A stretch of 64,000 bases of DNA from Prado023 sp963777855 (GCA_963777855.1 CAVZRW010000002.1:62001-126000); one strand, 5' to 3'; positions 1 to 7,848 are shown, counted from the first letter of the stretch. A program made the numbers and translations. Notes: generated by a model from the sequence alone, not told the origin.

Positions 1-143
1 ATCCAGGACTCGGCCGCCTCCTCGACGACCTTCTTGCCCACCGCATGGACCCCGCCGGCCAGCAGGGCCACGGTCCCGGACTGCGGGTTGCCCGCCGCTG
101 CCTTGGCAGTCAGCTCGGCGTAGAGCTCGTCGAAGGTCTTCAC
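1..143 (-). CDS. hisE: Phosphoribosyl-ATP diphosphatase, N-terminal part (cut by window edge)
   Basis: Second step of histidine synthesis: hydrolyses phosphoribosyl-ATP to phosphoribosyl-AMP. Only the first 47 residues lie in the window. They begin VKTFDELYAEL and include the signature run HAVGKKVVEEAAESW, which carries the acidic and lysine residues of the MazG-like HisE fold. I chose the GTG at 143 because a TAGTCT hexamer sits 7 bases upstream (leaderless pattern). In related genomes hisE follows the riboflavin genes and precedes hisG; here it follows ribH with a 43-base gap. The remainder of the gene lies to the left of the window. Confidence 0.9.
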   Translation of the reverse strand, partial: MKTFDELYAELTAKAAAGNPQSGTVALLAGGVHAVGKKVVEEAAESW

Positions 144-150
144 GGGCCCA

Positions 151-156
151 AGACTA
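151..156 (-). promoter_or_regulatory. Leaderless-type -10 element of hisE
   Basis: TAGTCT on the minus strand, 7 bases before the hisE GTG. The spacing matches the TANNNT-N6/8-start pattern of leaderless actinobacterial transcripts seen repeatedly in this window. Confidence 0.5.
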
Positions 157-158
157 CC

Positions 159-175
159 GGCGCCACGAAGGCGCC
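159..175 (-). terminator. Small hairpin after ribH
   Basis: Two GGCGCC arms around a five-base loop just downstream of the ribH stop and before hisE. There is no T tract, as is usual for high-GC actinobacteria. A weak terminator is possible, which would separate hisE transcription from the riboflavin operon. Confidence 0.35.
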
Positions 176-186
176 CCGGCCTCGTC

Positions 187-684
187 TCAGAACCCGGTCG
201 GCTGGCTGGCCCCGGGCCGGCGGACGGTGGGCAGCGTGAGGGCCATCGACAGCGCCGCCTCGGCGGCCTCGCGGCCCTTGTCCTCGTGCGAGTCCTCCAG
301 GCCGGCTCGGTCCAGCGCCTGGGCGTCGTCGTCGCAGGTCAGCAGGCCGAAGCCGATCGGGACGCCGGTGGCCAGCGCCACCCCGGACAGCCCCGCCGTG
401 GCTGCCTGGCACACGTACTCGAAGTGCGGCGTGCCCCCGCGGATGACCACGCCGAGGGCCACCACCGCATCGAAGCCGGCAGTCGCGGCGACCTGGGCGG
501 CCAGGGGCAGCTCGAAGGCGCCTGGGACGCGGTAGAGGACGTGCTGTGCGCCCGCGCGGGTGAGGGTGGCCTCCGCGCTGGCGACCAGGCCGTCCATGAC
601 GGTCTGGTGCCAGCTGGAGGCCACGATGGCCACGCGCAGGCCGCTGGCGTCCACCTCGAGGGTCGGTGCTCCGGATCCGCTCAT
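187..684 (-). CDS. ribH: 6,7-dimethyl-8-ribityllumazine synthase
   Basis: Condenses 3,4-dihydroxybutanone 4-phosphate with 5-amino-6-ribitylaminouracil to form lumazine, the penultimate step of riboflavin synthesis; family members form cytosolic icosahedral or pentameric shells. At 165 residues it has normal length. Visible motifs are the substrate-binding VPGAFELP (about residue 53), the phosphate-binding GVVIRGGTPHFEYV (about 77-90) and the GLLTCDDDAQA segment near the C terminus. Its ATG overlaps the ribBA stop by four bases (ATGA), so translation is probably coupled. It is the last gene of the rpe-ribD-ribE-ribBA-ribH run. Confidence 0.95.
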   Translation of the reverse strand: MSGSGAPTLEVDASGLRVAIVASSWHQTVMDGLVASAEATLTRAGAQHVLYRVPGAFELPLAAQVAATAGFDAVVALGVVIRGGTPHFEYVCQAATAGLSGVALATGVPIGFGLLTCDDDAQALDRAGLEDSHEDKGREAAEAALSMALTLPTVRRPGASQPTGF

Positions 685-2216
685 CGCTGTGCTCCCATCG
701 TGTGGCCCATCCGCTCGCGCTTGGTGGCCAGGTACGTCTCGTTGTGCGGGTTGGGCCGGATCTCGATCGGGACCCGGTCCACGATCTGCAGGCCGTACCC
801 GGACAGGCCCGCCAGCTTGGCCGGGTTGTTCGTCAGCAGGCGCATGGTCCGCACGCCGAGGTCGGCCAGGATCTGGGCGCCGGTGCCGTAGTCGCGCGCG
901 TCGGCGGGCAGGCCCAGGTCGAGGTTGGCGTCCACCGTGTCGCGACCGGCGTCCTGAAGGGCGTAGGCCGAGAGCTTGGCCGCCAGGCCGATGCCGCGGC
1001 CCTCGTGGCCGCGCATGTAGAGAACCACGCCCCGGCCGGCCTCGGAGACCGCGCGCATGGCGGCCTGCAGCTGCGGCCCGCAGTCGCAGCGCAGGGATCC
1101 CAGGGCATCACCGGTGAGGCACTCCGAGTGGACCCGGACCAGGACGTCCTGGCCGTCGCCGATCTCCCCGACGACGAGGGCCACGTGCTCGGTGTCGTCG
1201 AGGGTGCAGCGGTAGCCGATGGCGGTGAAGTCACCCTGGGCGGTCGGCAGGGTGGTCTCGGCCACCCGCTCGACCTGGCTCTCGTGACCGCGGCGGTAGC
1301 GGATCAGGTCGGCGATCGAGATCATCGCCAGCCCGTGGGCGTCGGCGAACGCGCGGCACTCAGGCGCGCGCATCATCGTGCCGTCCTCGTTCATCAGCTC
1401 GCACAGGGCCCCCGAGGGACTCAGACCCGCGAGCTGCGCGAGGTCGACCGCGGCCTCGGTGTGACCGGCCCGGCGCAGCACGCCGCCGGGCACGGCGCGC
1501 AGCGGCATCACGTGGCCCGGGCGGGTGAGGTCGTAGGGCTCGGTGGCCGAGTCGGCGAGCACCTTGATCGTGTGCGAGCGATCGGCGGCCGAGATGCCGG
1601 TGGACTCCACGTCCCGGGCATCCACCGAGACCGCGTAGGCGGTCTGCTTGCGGTCCTCGTTGATGGCGGTCATCGGCGGCAGGCCCAGGCGGTCGAGATC
1701 CTCCCCCGGAAGGCTCACGCAGATGTAGCCCGAGGTGTGGCGGATCATGAAGGCGGTGAGCTCCGCCGTGGCGCGCTGGGCGGCGAAGATGAGGTCGCCC
1801 TCGTTCTCCCGGTCCTCGTCGTCGACGACGACGACAGCCTCGCCGCGCCGGATCGCATCGATGGCCGCGTCGATCGGGTCGAGGCGGACCCCACCCGCGG
1901 CGGTGGAGGGCGCATCAGCGTCGAGGGTGGGGACGCGGGCGGCAGACCGGTCGGCAGAATCCCGTGCGGAGGGGGCCATGACCGGCGCGGGTGCCTGGGG
2001 TGCGGGGTCGATCGGGGCAGCAGTCGTGGGGGTCGTGGTGGCCGGGGCGGCGGGCGAGGCCACCACGGGTGCCGGCTCTGCGGGTGCCGGGCTGGTCGGT
2101 GCCGTGCTGGTCGGTGCCGGGCTGGTCGGCGCCGTGCTGGTCGGTGCCGGGCTGGTCGGTGCCGGCCCACCGGGGATCCCGGCGTGCCCGCCGAACATGG
2201 CCTCGGCGGGGATCAT
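681..2216 (-). CDS. ribBA: Bifunctional 3,4-DHBP synthase / GTP cyclohydrolase II
   Basis: Makes both riboflavin precursors: the N-terminal RibB domain converts ribulose 5-phosphate to 3,4-dihydroxybutanone 4-phosphate, and the C-terminal RibA domain opens the imidazole ring of GTP. RibB begins near residue 107 and has the acidic DDEDRENEGDL loop and the RPGHVMPLRA segment. RibA shows the zinc triad in CLTGDALGSLRCDC and the GTP-binding MRGHEGRGIG run. An unusual 100-residue Pro/Ala/Thr N-terminal extension precedes RibB and is encoded partly by 15-bp tandem repeats. The true start could lie inside this extension, but the ATG at 2216 forms an ATGA overlap with ribE. The stop overlaps the ribH start. 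Confidence 0.93.
   Translation of the reverse strand: MIPAEAMFGGHAGIPGGPAPTSPAPTSTAPTSPAPTSTAPTSPAPAEPAPVVASPAAPATTTPTTAAPIDPAPQAPAPVMAPSARDSADRSAARVPTLDADAPSTAAGGVRLDPIDAAIDAIRRGEAVVVVDDEDRENEGDLIFAAQRATAELTAFMIRHTSGYICVSLPGEDLDRLGLPPMTAINEDRKQTAYAVSVDARDVESTGISAADRSHTIKVLADSATEPYDLTRPGHVMPLRAVPGGVLRRAGHTEAAVDLAQLAGLSPSGALCELMNEDGTMMRAPECRAFADAHGLAMISIADLIRYRRGHESQVERVAETTLPTAQGDFTAIGYRCTLDDTEHVALVVGEIGDGQDVLVRVHSECLTGDALGSLRCDCGPQLQAAMRAVSEAGRGVVLYMRGHEGRGIGLAAKLSAYALQDAGRDTVDANLDLGLPADARDYGTGAQILADLGVRTMRLLTNNPAKLAGLSGYGLQIVDRVPIEIRPNPHNETYLATKRERMGHTMGAQR
2084..2164 (-). repeat. 15-bp tandem repeat in the ribBA N-terminal linker
   Basis: About five copies of a unit close to GTGCCGGGCTGGTCG (plus-strand reading), alternating two variants so that a 30-bp higher-order unit is visible. 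On the coding strand it encodes (S/T)-P-A-P-T units. Fifteen bases is a multiple of three, so copy-number change would only lengthen or shorten the linker. Confidence 0.85.
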
Positions 2217-2818
2217 GCGCGCACCGCGGTCAGTCGCTCGACGTACTTGGCGATCACGTCCACCTCCAGGTTCACGGGGTCCCCGACGCTGCGGTGGCCC
2301 AGCGTGGTGGCAGCCAGGGTCGTCGGGATCAGCGACACGGAGAACCAGGGCTCGTCGCCGTCGACCACCTCGACGACGGTCAGGGAGATCCCGTCGACGG
2401 TGATCGAGCCCTTCTGCACGAGGTAGCGGGACAGCCCGGCCGGCAGGGCCACCTCGACGACCTCCCAGTTCTCACCGGGGTGCCGTGCGCGGATGTGCCC
2501 GACCCCGTCGACATGGCCTTGGACGATGTGGCCGCCGAACCGGCCATCGGCGGCCATCGGACGCTCGAGGTTCACCCGATCACCGGCGGCCAGGCTGCCG
2601 AGGCTGCTGCGCACGAGGGTCTCGGGCATCACGTCCGCGCTGAACCGTCCACCGGCGAGGTCGACCGCGGTGAGGCACACCCCGTTCACGGCGATGGAGT
2701 CGCCCTGGCCGGACGATCCAGTGACCAGGGGTCCCTCGAGCACGATCCGGGCCGAGCCATCGGGCAGGGTCTCCACGCCCACGACCGTGCCGAGCTCCTC
2801 GACGATTCCGGTGAACAC
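2213..2818 (-). CDS. ribE: Riboflavin synthase, alpha subunit
   Basis: Dismutates two lumazine molecules into riboflavin and the pyrimidine precursor; works as a trimer. The protein begins VFTGIVEELG, the invariant N terminus of the family, so the GTG at 2818 is the start even though the frame is open further upstream; GGAGGTGGAG lies just before it. Both lumazine-binding halves are visible, with GVCLTAVD in the first and GISLTVVEV in the second. Length is 201 residues, normal for RibE. The stop overlaps the ribBA start. Only about 60 bases separate it from ribD, with no FMN riboswitch. Confidence 0.95.
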   Translation of the reverse strand: MFTGIVEELGTVVGVETLPDGSARIVLEGPLVTGSSGQGDSIAVNGVCLTAVDLAGGRFSADVMPETLVRSSLGSLAAGDRVNLERPMAADGRFGGHIVQGHVDGVGHIRARHPGENWEVVEVALPAGLSRYLVQKGSITVDGISLTVVEVVDGDEPWFSVSLIPTTLAATTLGHRSVGDPVNLEVDVIAKYVERLTAVRA

Positions 2819-2879
2819 CGGGCTCCACCTCCAGGCTGATCCTGCGATGCCGCGCACCGCGTCGGCCCGAGCGGGCCGG

Positions 2880-4025
2880 TCAGGTGCCCATTCTCCCGTC
2901 CAGGCGCACGTCGGCGCCAACTCGGGTCACGCGGGTGACGTCCAGTCCCAACGCCTGGGCCATGGTGGTGATTCCCAGGTCACCGACCCCGGCCGGTCCT
3001 GCCCCGAGAACGGTCGGCGCGAGGTACCAGATCACCCGGTCGACCAGGCCCGCGCGCAGGAAGGCTGCGGCCAGCGTCGGCCCACCCTCGAGCAGCACGT
3101 GCTGGACGTCGCTGGCGTACAGCTCGGCCAGCACCTCGGCCGGGGTCTGGGTCGGGTAGATGCGCAGATCGGCGGCGCCGTCGCGCACCGCCGCATCCAC
3201 CGGGACCTCGCGGCGGCCCATGACCACCCGGGTGGGCTGGTGCGGGCCGAGGGTGCCCTCAGGGGTGCGTGCCGTCAGCGAGGGGTTGTCGGCGAGCAGA
3301 GTGCCCGTACCCACGAGGATCGCATCGACCCGGGCGCGCAGGGCGTGCACCTCCGCCCGCGCGTCGGGGCCGGTGATCCAGCGGCTTGTCCCGTCGGCGG
3401 CGGCCACACGGCCGTCGAGGGTGGTGGCGACCTTCCAGGTGACCATCGGCCGGGCGTGGGTGACCGCGAAGGTCCACGCCTCGTTGAGGGCCCCTGCGCG
3501 CTCAGCCTCAACCCCCGCGACGACCTCGATGCCGGCGGCGCGCAGGCGCTCGGCTCCCCCGGCGGCGACCGGGTTGGGGTCGGCCTGGGCGAAGACCACG
3601 CGCGTCACCCCGGCCGCGATGAGGGCATCGGCGCACGGCCCGGTGCGGCCGGTGTGGGCGCACGGCTCCAGGGTGACAACGGCGGTGGTGCCGCGCGCCG
3701 CGTCGCCGGCGGCGGCGAGGGCTGCGGCCTCGGCGTGGGGGGTGCCGGCCCCGCGGTGGTGGCCCTCGGCGATCGGGTGGCCGTCGGGGTCGAGCAGCAC
3801 GCACCCGACCCGGGGGTTGGGGCCCCGCGGGGCGTCGGGTGAGGCGGCGAGGGCGAGGGCCCGGAGCATGGCTGCGTGCTCGGCCGGGGTGGTTGGAGTG
3901 GGCGAGGTGAGAGGGCTGGGCGCTTCAGCGGGGGCTCGCGTGGGGCTGGCACCGGCGTGCCCCGGGTTCGCCTGGGTCGCCGCGCTCGGGGTGGTCACGG
4001 CGCGCGACGCATCAGCCCCGTTCAT
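2880..4025 (-). CDS. ribD: Riboflavin-specific deaminase/reductase
   Basis: Performs the second and third steps from GTP: deaminates the pyrimidine and reduces the ribosyl side chain with NADPH. The N-terminal cytidine-deaminase-like domain has the zinc motifs HAEAAAL and PCAHTGRTGPC (about residues 80-120). The C-terminal reductase domain follows from RPMVTWKVATTLDGRVA with GGPTLAAAFL. The start at 4025 (MNGADASRAV) forms an ATGA overlap with rpe; the frame is open much further upstream but that stretch is antisense-like sequence inside rpe. A 45-residue Ala/Pro/Thr-rich leader precedes the deaminase core. Total 381 residues. Confidence 0.93.
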   Translation of the reverse strand: MNGADASRAVTTPSAATQANPGHAGASPTRAPAEAPSPLTSPTPTTPAEHAAMLRALALAASPDAPRGPNPRVGCVLLDPDGHPIAEGHHRGAGTPHAEAAALAAAGDAARGTTAVVTLEPCAHTGRTGPCADALIAAGVTRVVFAQADPNPVAAGGAERLRAAGIEVVAGVEAERAGALNEAWTFAVTHARPMVTWKVATTLDGRVAAADGTSRWITGPDARAEVHALRARVDAILVGTGTLLADNPSLTARTPEGTLGPHQPTRVVMGRREVPVDAAVRDGAADLRIYPTQTPAEVLAELYASDVQHVLLEGGPTLAAAFLRAGLVDRVIWYLAPTVLGAGPAGVGDLGITTMAQALGLDVTRVTRVGADVRLDGRMGT

Positions 4026-4690
4026 CTGGCGCTCGCGGCCGCCTGGACGGCTCTGGCGCGCAGAGCGGCGCAGGCGGCCGCGGGATCCTGCGCGCCGTAG
4101 ACGGCCGATCCGGCGACAAGCACATCCGCTCCTGCCTCGGCGCAGCGCTCGATGGTCTCCATCGAGACTCCCCCGTCGACCTGCAGCCAGATGTCGGCAT
4201 CCCCGATCAGCTGGCGTGCCCGACGGATCTTGGGGACCGCCAGCTCGAGGAACGACTGGCCGCCGAAGCCGGGCTCGACGCTCATGATCAGGACCATGTC
4301 GATCTCGTCGAGCAGGTCGGCGATCGCGTCCACGGGGGTGGCCGGCTTGAGTCCCACGCCGGCCCGGGCGCCGTGACCGCGGATCGCCCGCGCCAGGCGG
4401 ACGGGAGCCCGGGCGGCCTCGAGGTGGAAGGTGACGCTGCCGGCGCCGACTTCGGCATAGGCAGGCGCCCAGCGATCGGGGTCCTCGATCATGAGGTGGC
4501 AATCCACCGGCGTGCTGACCCGGCGCAGCAGTGCCTCGACGACCGGCAGGCCCAGGGTCAGGTTCGGCACGAAGTGGTTGTCCATGACGTCGACGTGCAG
4601 CCAGTCGGCCGCACTGGCCACGCGCTCGCAGTCAGCGCCGAGGTCTGCGAAGTCGGCCGAGAGGATGCTCGGCGAGATCTGGATTCCCAT
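4022..4690 (-). CDS. rpe: Ribulose-phosphate 3-epimerase
   Basis: Interconverts ribulose 5-phosphate and xylulose 5-phosphate in the pentose phosphate pathway; a TIM barrel with one divalent metal. Visible landmarks are the opening ISPSILSADFADL, the metal ligands in LHVDVMDNHFVPNLT, the DCHLMIEDP loop, and the VEPGFGGQSF phosphate loop. Length 222 is normal. It heads the riboflavin operon, and ribulose 5-phosphate is the substrate of RibB, so the placement is metabolically sensible. A TAGGCT hexamer six bases before the ATG suggests a leaderless promoter for the whole operon. Confidence 0.95.
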   Translation of the reverse strand: MGIQISPSILSADFADLGADCERVASAADWLHVDVMDNHFVPNLTLGLPVVEALLRRVSTPVDCHLMIEDPDRWAPAYAEVGAGSVTFHLEAARAPVRLARAIRGHGARAGVGLKPATPVDAIADLLDEIDMVLIMSVEPGFGGQSFLELAVPKIRRARQLIGDADIWLQVDGGVSMETIERCAEAGADVLVAGSAVYGAQDPAAACAALRARAVQAAASAR

Positions 4691-4696
4691 GGCTGC

Positions 4697-4702
4697 AGCC
4701 TA
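4697..4702 (-). promoter_or_regulatory. Leaderless-type -10 element of rpe/rib operon
   Basis: TAGGCT on the minus strand, six bases before the rpe ATG. It probably drives rpe and the downstream ribDE-BA-H genes. Confidence 0.55.
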
Positions 4703-4795
4703 ACGAGCCGGGTCCGGTGCGCGGCCGACCGTCGTCGCGGCTGTCCCCAGCCTCGTCGGGCATCGGGTTCGAATGTCAGTTGGTCGAGGTAACGT

Positions 4796-4811
4796 TCGAA
4801 CACCAGTTCGA
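4796..4811 (+). promoter_or_regulatory. LexA-binding SOS box upstream of the HNH gene
   Basis: TCGAACACCAGTTCGA is an exact match to the actinobacterial/Bacillus-type SOS box TCGAAC-N4-GTTCGA. It ends 14 bases before the ATG at 4826, with the ribosome-binding run AGGGGGAGA between. A degenerate second copy (TCGAAT-N4-GTTGGT) lies at 4769-4784. The position implies that LexA blocks transcription of the nuclease gene until DNA damage. Confidence 0.75.
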
Positions 4812-4825
4812 TAGGGGGAGACGGG

Positions 4826-6385
4826 ATGTCCGCAACCAGAGTCGAGGACCCGACCACAGGGAAGCAGCCGCAGTCACCAGCGGCATCGGCCTCCGCGGCC
4901 ACCACCGCCACGCCCAGTTCGGCCCAGTCGGCCACCACGGCAACACCCGGGTGGGGGGCGTCGGCGGCGGCGTCGTCGGCGGCGGGCCGCACGCCAGCCG
5001 TAGATGCGCGGGCCCGTGCGGCGTTGCCGACCGCGGACCCGGCGGTCGCGGCCCTGTGGGCCCAGCTGCAGGACCTCGCCGGTGCGGACCTGCCGGTGAT
5101 GGGACTGACCGCTGGGCAGCGGCCGGCTGCGGACGTCGAGGTCCTGGCCGGCGTGGCCGCCGCCGCCGAGTACGAACTGGCCCGACGCATGCACGCCGCC
5201 AGCACCGCCGGCGCCCTACCCCTGCCGGGACCCGGCACCCTGCTCACCGCCCGCGCCTGGTCCCACCGGCACGCCCGACGCCTGGCCCGCGCCGGAGCCC
5301 TGGCCAGCGACCACCCGTGCCTCGCCCGTGCCTGGGCCACCGGGCTGATCACCGCCGAGCACCTGGATGCCATCGCAACGCACCGGGAGCCCCTCACCAA
5401 CGACGAACTGGCCGAGGCCCTCACCCAACTAGAACCCCTGTGGGGCCAGCTGTCCCCGCTGGCCGTCACCCGATTCCTCACCGCCGCCGCACGGATGCTG
5501 CACCCACCCACCGACGGCCCCACCCGGGAGGAGACCGACGCCTACGAGGCCCGCACCCTCAGCTTCGCCCGGCTCGGCGACACCGTCGTCTTCACCGGCG
5601 AACTGCCCCGGATCGAGGGCGAGGCCCTGATGACCGCCATCGACGCCCTCGCCGAGCGCCTGCGCACCGCGGCGGACCACCTCCCTGCCGCCACCCGACG
5701 GGCCGATGCCCTCATCACCTTGCTGCACACCGCCGCCTCCGCCGGCACCCTGCCCACCCGCGGGGGCCTACCCATCGCCCTCAACGTCACCCTGCACCAC
5801 ACCGCCTGCGGTGACCCGATCGCCACCACCTCCCGAGGGCACCACCTCACCCCCCACGAGATCCGGTTCTCCACCTGCGATCCCACCCTCACCCCCACCG
5901 TGCTGACCCCAACCAGTCCTCCGGCAGCTACACCAGATCACTCGCCCACCTCCACGGGGCCCACCCCCACCGGGTTCACCGCCGCCCAGCGGATCGCTGC
6001 CCTGGCCGCCACCCTGCTCGACACCCACCAACCCCTGGCCGTTGGGCGCAGCTCACGCACCGCGACCCCCGCCCAACGCAAGGCCCTGACCATCCGCGAC
6101 AAGGGCTGCATCATCCCCGGCTGCCCGATCCCCGCCGATGCCTGCCAGGTCCACCACCTCACCGAATGGGCCGCCGGCGGGACCACCGATCTCGACACCC
6201 TGGCCCTGCTCTGCTGGACCCATCACCGCCAGGTCGACCTCGACATGTGGAGGATCACCCCCACCCCACCCCGAACACTCCCACCCACCCCGCCCCCCAC
6301 CAACACCCCCGGAGTCCCCTGGCCGGCCAACAACAACGCCCCCTTCACCATCACCACCACACCTCGCCACCAGTGGCGCCACTGA
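4826..6385 (+). CDS. DUF222 domain-containing HNH endonuclease (13E12-repeat family), SOS-controlled
   Basis: 519 residues. An Ala/Ser/Thr-rich N terminus is followed by a DUF222 domain (about residues 60-360) and a C-terminal HNH nuclease domain (about 425-468) with the zinc-ligand CIIPGC, then CQVHHLTEWAAGG, then LLCWTHHRQVD, which supply the two metal-binding cysteine pairs and the catalytic histidine. It is the type of multicopy gene known in mycobacteria as 13E12 repeat proteins, whose cellular role is unknown. AGGGGGAGA precedes the ATG and a perfect LexA box lies directly upstream. It runs against all neighbours and sits between rsmB and rpe, which are adjacent in many relatives, so it looks inserted. 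Confidence 0.88.
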   Translation: MSATRVEDPTTGKQPQSPAASASAATTATPSSAQSATTATPGWGASAAASSAAGRTPAVDARARAALPTADPAVAALWAQLQDLAGADLPVMGLTAGQRPAADVEVLAGVAAAAEYELARRMHAASTAGALPLPGPGTLLTARAWSHRHARRLARAGALASDHPCLARAWATGLITAEHLDAIATHREPLTNDELAEALTQLEPLWGQLSPLAVTRFLTAAARMLHPPTDGPTREETDAYEARTLSFARLGDTVVFTGELPRIEGEALMTAIDALAERLRTAADHLPAATRRADALITLLHTAASAGTLPTRGGLPIALNVTLHHTACGDPIATTSRGHHLTPHEIRFSTCDPTLTPTVLTPTSPPAATPDHSPTSTGPTPTGFTAAQRIAALAATLLDTHQPLAVGRSSRTATPAQRKALTIRDKGCIIPGCPIPADACQVHHLTEWAAGGTTDLDTLALLCWTHHRQVDLDMWRITPTPPRTLPPTPPPTNTPGVPWPANNNAPFTITTTPRHQWRH

Positions 6386-6410
6386 CGAGGGCCGCCAGAC
6401 ACAGGGCTAC

Positions 6411-6454
6411 GCGCCCGTGCATGGCCCGGGCATGCCCGGGCCATGCACGGGCGC
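6411..6454. repeat. 44-bp perfect palindrome between HNH and MFS genes
   Basis: The sequence reads identically on both strands over all 44 bases, starting GCGCCCGTGCATGG and centred on GCATGC at 6432/6433. It lies 25 bases after the HNH stop and 50 bases before the MFS start. As RNA it would be an extremely strong hairpin and could end HNH transcription. As DNA it could extrude a cruciform or mark an old junction. Confidence 0.9.
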
Positions 6455-6492
6455 ACGTCAACCCCACACCGTCACGACGGATGACGGGCGGC

Positions 6493-6498
6493 TACCGT
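6493..6498 (+). promoter_or_regulatory. Leaderless-type -10 element of the MFS gene
   Basis: TACCGT, followed by six bases and the GTG at 6505. It decides between in-frame ATG 6481, GTG 6505 and ATG 6517. Confidence 0.5.
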
Positions 6499-6504
6499 GC
6501 GCTC

Positions 6505-7848
6505 GTGCCCGAGCCGATGGACGACGTCCGCGACGAGTCGGGTCGCGAGCCTGGGGCCGAACCGTGGCTGACGCACAACGTCAAGGTGCTCTCCGGCGTC
6601 TCGCTGGCCCAGGATGCCGCCAGCGAGCTGATGTACCCCCTGCTGCCGATCCTGCTGACCACGATCCTGGGGGCGCCGGCAGCCGTGGTGGGCTTGGTCG
6701 AGGGCGTGGCCGAGGGAGTCGCGGCGGCGCTGAAGTACGTGTCGGGCCGAGCGTCCGACCGGTTCGGCCGGAAGCCCGCGATCGTGACGGGCTACGGCCT
6801 GGCCGCGGTCGGGAAGGTCATCGTGGCCGCTGCCCTGGTCTGGCCCGCAGTCCTGGTGGGCCGATGCGTGGACCGGGTGGGCAAGGGCATCCGAGGAGCC
6901 CCACGCGACGCCCTGCTGGCCGAGGGGCTCCCGAACGAGGCGCTGGGCAAGGCCTTCGGGTTCCATCGCGCGGCGGACACAGTCGGCGCGGTGGTCGGCC
7001 CCCTGCTCGGCCTGGGACTGCTGGCCGCCACTGGGCAGGACGTGCGCGAGGCTCTGTGGTGGGCCGTGATCCCGGCCGTGCTGAGCGTGGCGCTGGTCGC
7101 CATGGTCCGCGAGGCGCCCCGGTCGAGCGGGGCGCATGCCCGGCGACATCCTCCGACGCCGCCCTCCGCCGATGCCGGAGCACCACGCCGGCCCACGCCC
7201 GCGCGCACGCCCCCGCTCCCCCGGCCGGTCCGCACCCTCACGGCAGTGCTGGGGGTATTCGCCCTGGTCAACTTCCCCGACGCCCTGATCCTCCTGCGGC
7301 TCAACGACCTCGGCTTCTCACCCATGGCCGTGATGGGCGCCTACGCCCTGTTCAACCTCGCCAACGCCTCGATCGCCTACCCCGCCGGAGCCTTGAGCGA
7401 CCGATGGCCACGCTCACGCGTCTACGCACTCGGCCTGGCCTGCTTCGCCGTCGGGTACCTCGGGCTGGGCCTCGCCAAGGGTGGCTGGGCCGTGGTGCTC
7501 GTGCTCATCGTCTACGGCGGGTTCGCCGGCATCACCGAGGGAGTGGGCCGTGCGTGGATCAGCGCCCTGGCTCCGTCAGCCGTGCGTGGCCACGCCCAGG
7601 GGCTGTTCCAGGCCGTATCGGGCGTCGGGATCCTCGTCGCGGGCCTCTGGGCCGGCCTCGCCTGGGAACTGGGCCCGGGCAGCGGGGTTCTCCCACTGCT
7701 GGTGTCCGGCACCGTCGCTGCCGTGGCCGCCGTGTGCCTGTGGCTGTTCGGACGGCGCCTGGATCCGGTCGGCCCGGGTCCGATCAGCCCTGGTCCCGTC
7801 GGCCCGGATCGGGGCGGGCTGGACCCGATCAGTCCATCCGGCGGATGA
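6505..7848 (+). CDS. MFS transporter
   Basis: About 447 residues with roughly twelve hydrophobic segments and two copies of the major-facilitator motif between helices 2 and 3 and their repeat: GRASDRFGRKPAIV near residue 80 and PAGALSDRWPRSRV near residue 293. A charged 30-residue N terminus precedes the first helix, and a Gly/Pro-rich tail follows the last. The substrate cannot be told from sequence. I chose the GTG at 6505 because of the TACCGT box six bases before it; ATG at 6481 or 6517 is possible. It ends 20 bases inside the 3' end of the convergent rsmB. It may form an acquired pair with the HNH gene. Confidence 0.82.
   Translation: MPEPMDDVRDESGREPGAEPWLTHNVKVLSGVSLAQDAASELMYPLLPILLTTILGAPAAVVGLVEGVAEGVAAALKYVSGRASDRFGRKPAIVTGYGLAAVGKVIVAAALVWPAVLVGRCVDRVGKGIRGAPRDALLAEGLPNEALGKAFGFHRAADTVGAVVGPLLGLGLLAATGQDVREALWWAVIPAVLSVALVAMVREAPRSSGAHARRHPPTPPSADAGAPRRPTPARTPPLPRPVRTLTAVLGVFALVNFPDALILLRLNDLGFSPMAVMGAYALFNLANASIAYPAGALSDRWPRSRVYALGLACFAVGYLGLGLAKGGWAVVLVLIVYGGFAGITEGVGRAWISALAPSAVRGHAQGLFQAVSGVGILVAGLWAGLAWELGPGSGVLPLLVSGTVAAVAAVCLWLFGRRLDPVGPGPISPGPVGPDRGGLDPISPSGG

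Noticed and set aside
666..2426. A 586-residue plus-strand frame opposite ribBA
   Set aside because: Antisense shadow of a long high-GC gene; no motif, no ribosome-binding site.
2819..2879. FMN riboswitch upstream of ribE
   Set aside because: The gap is only about 60 bases and lacks the conserved RFN helices; the operon start at rpe looks leaderless.
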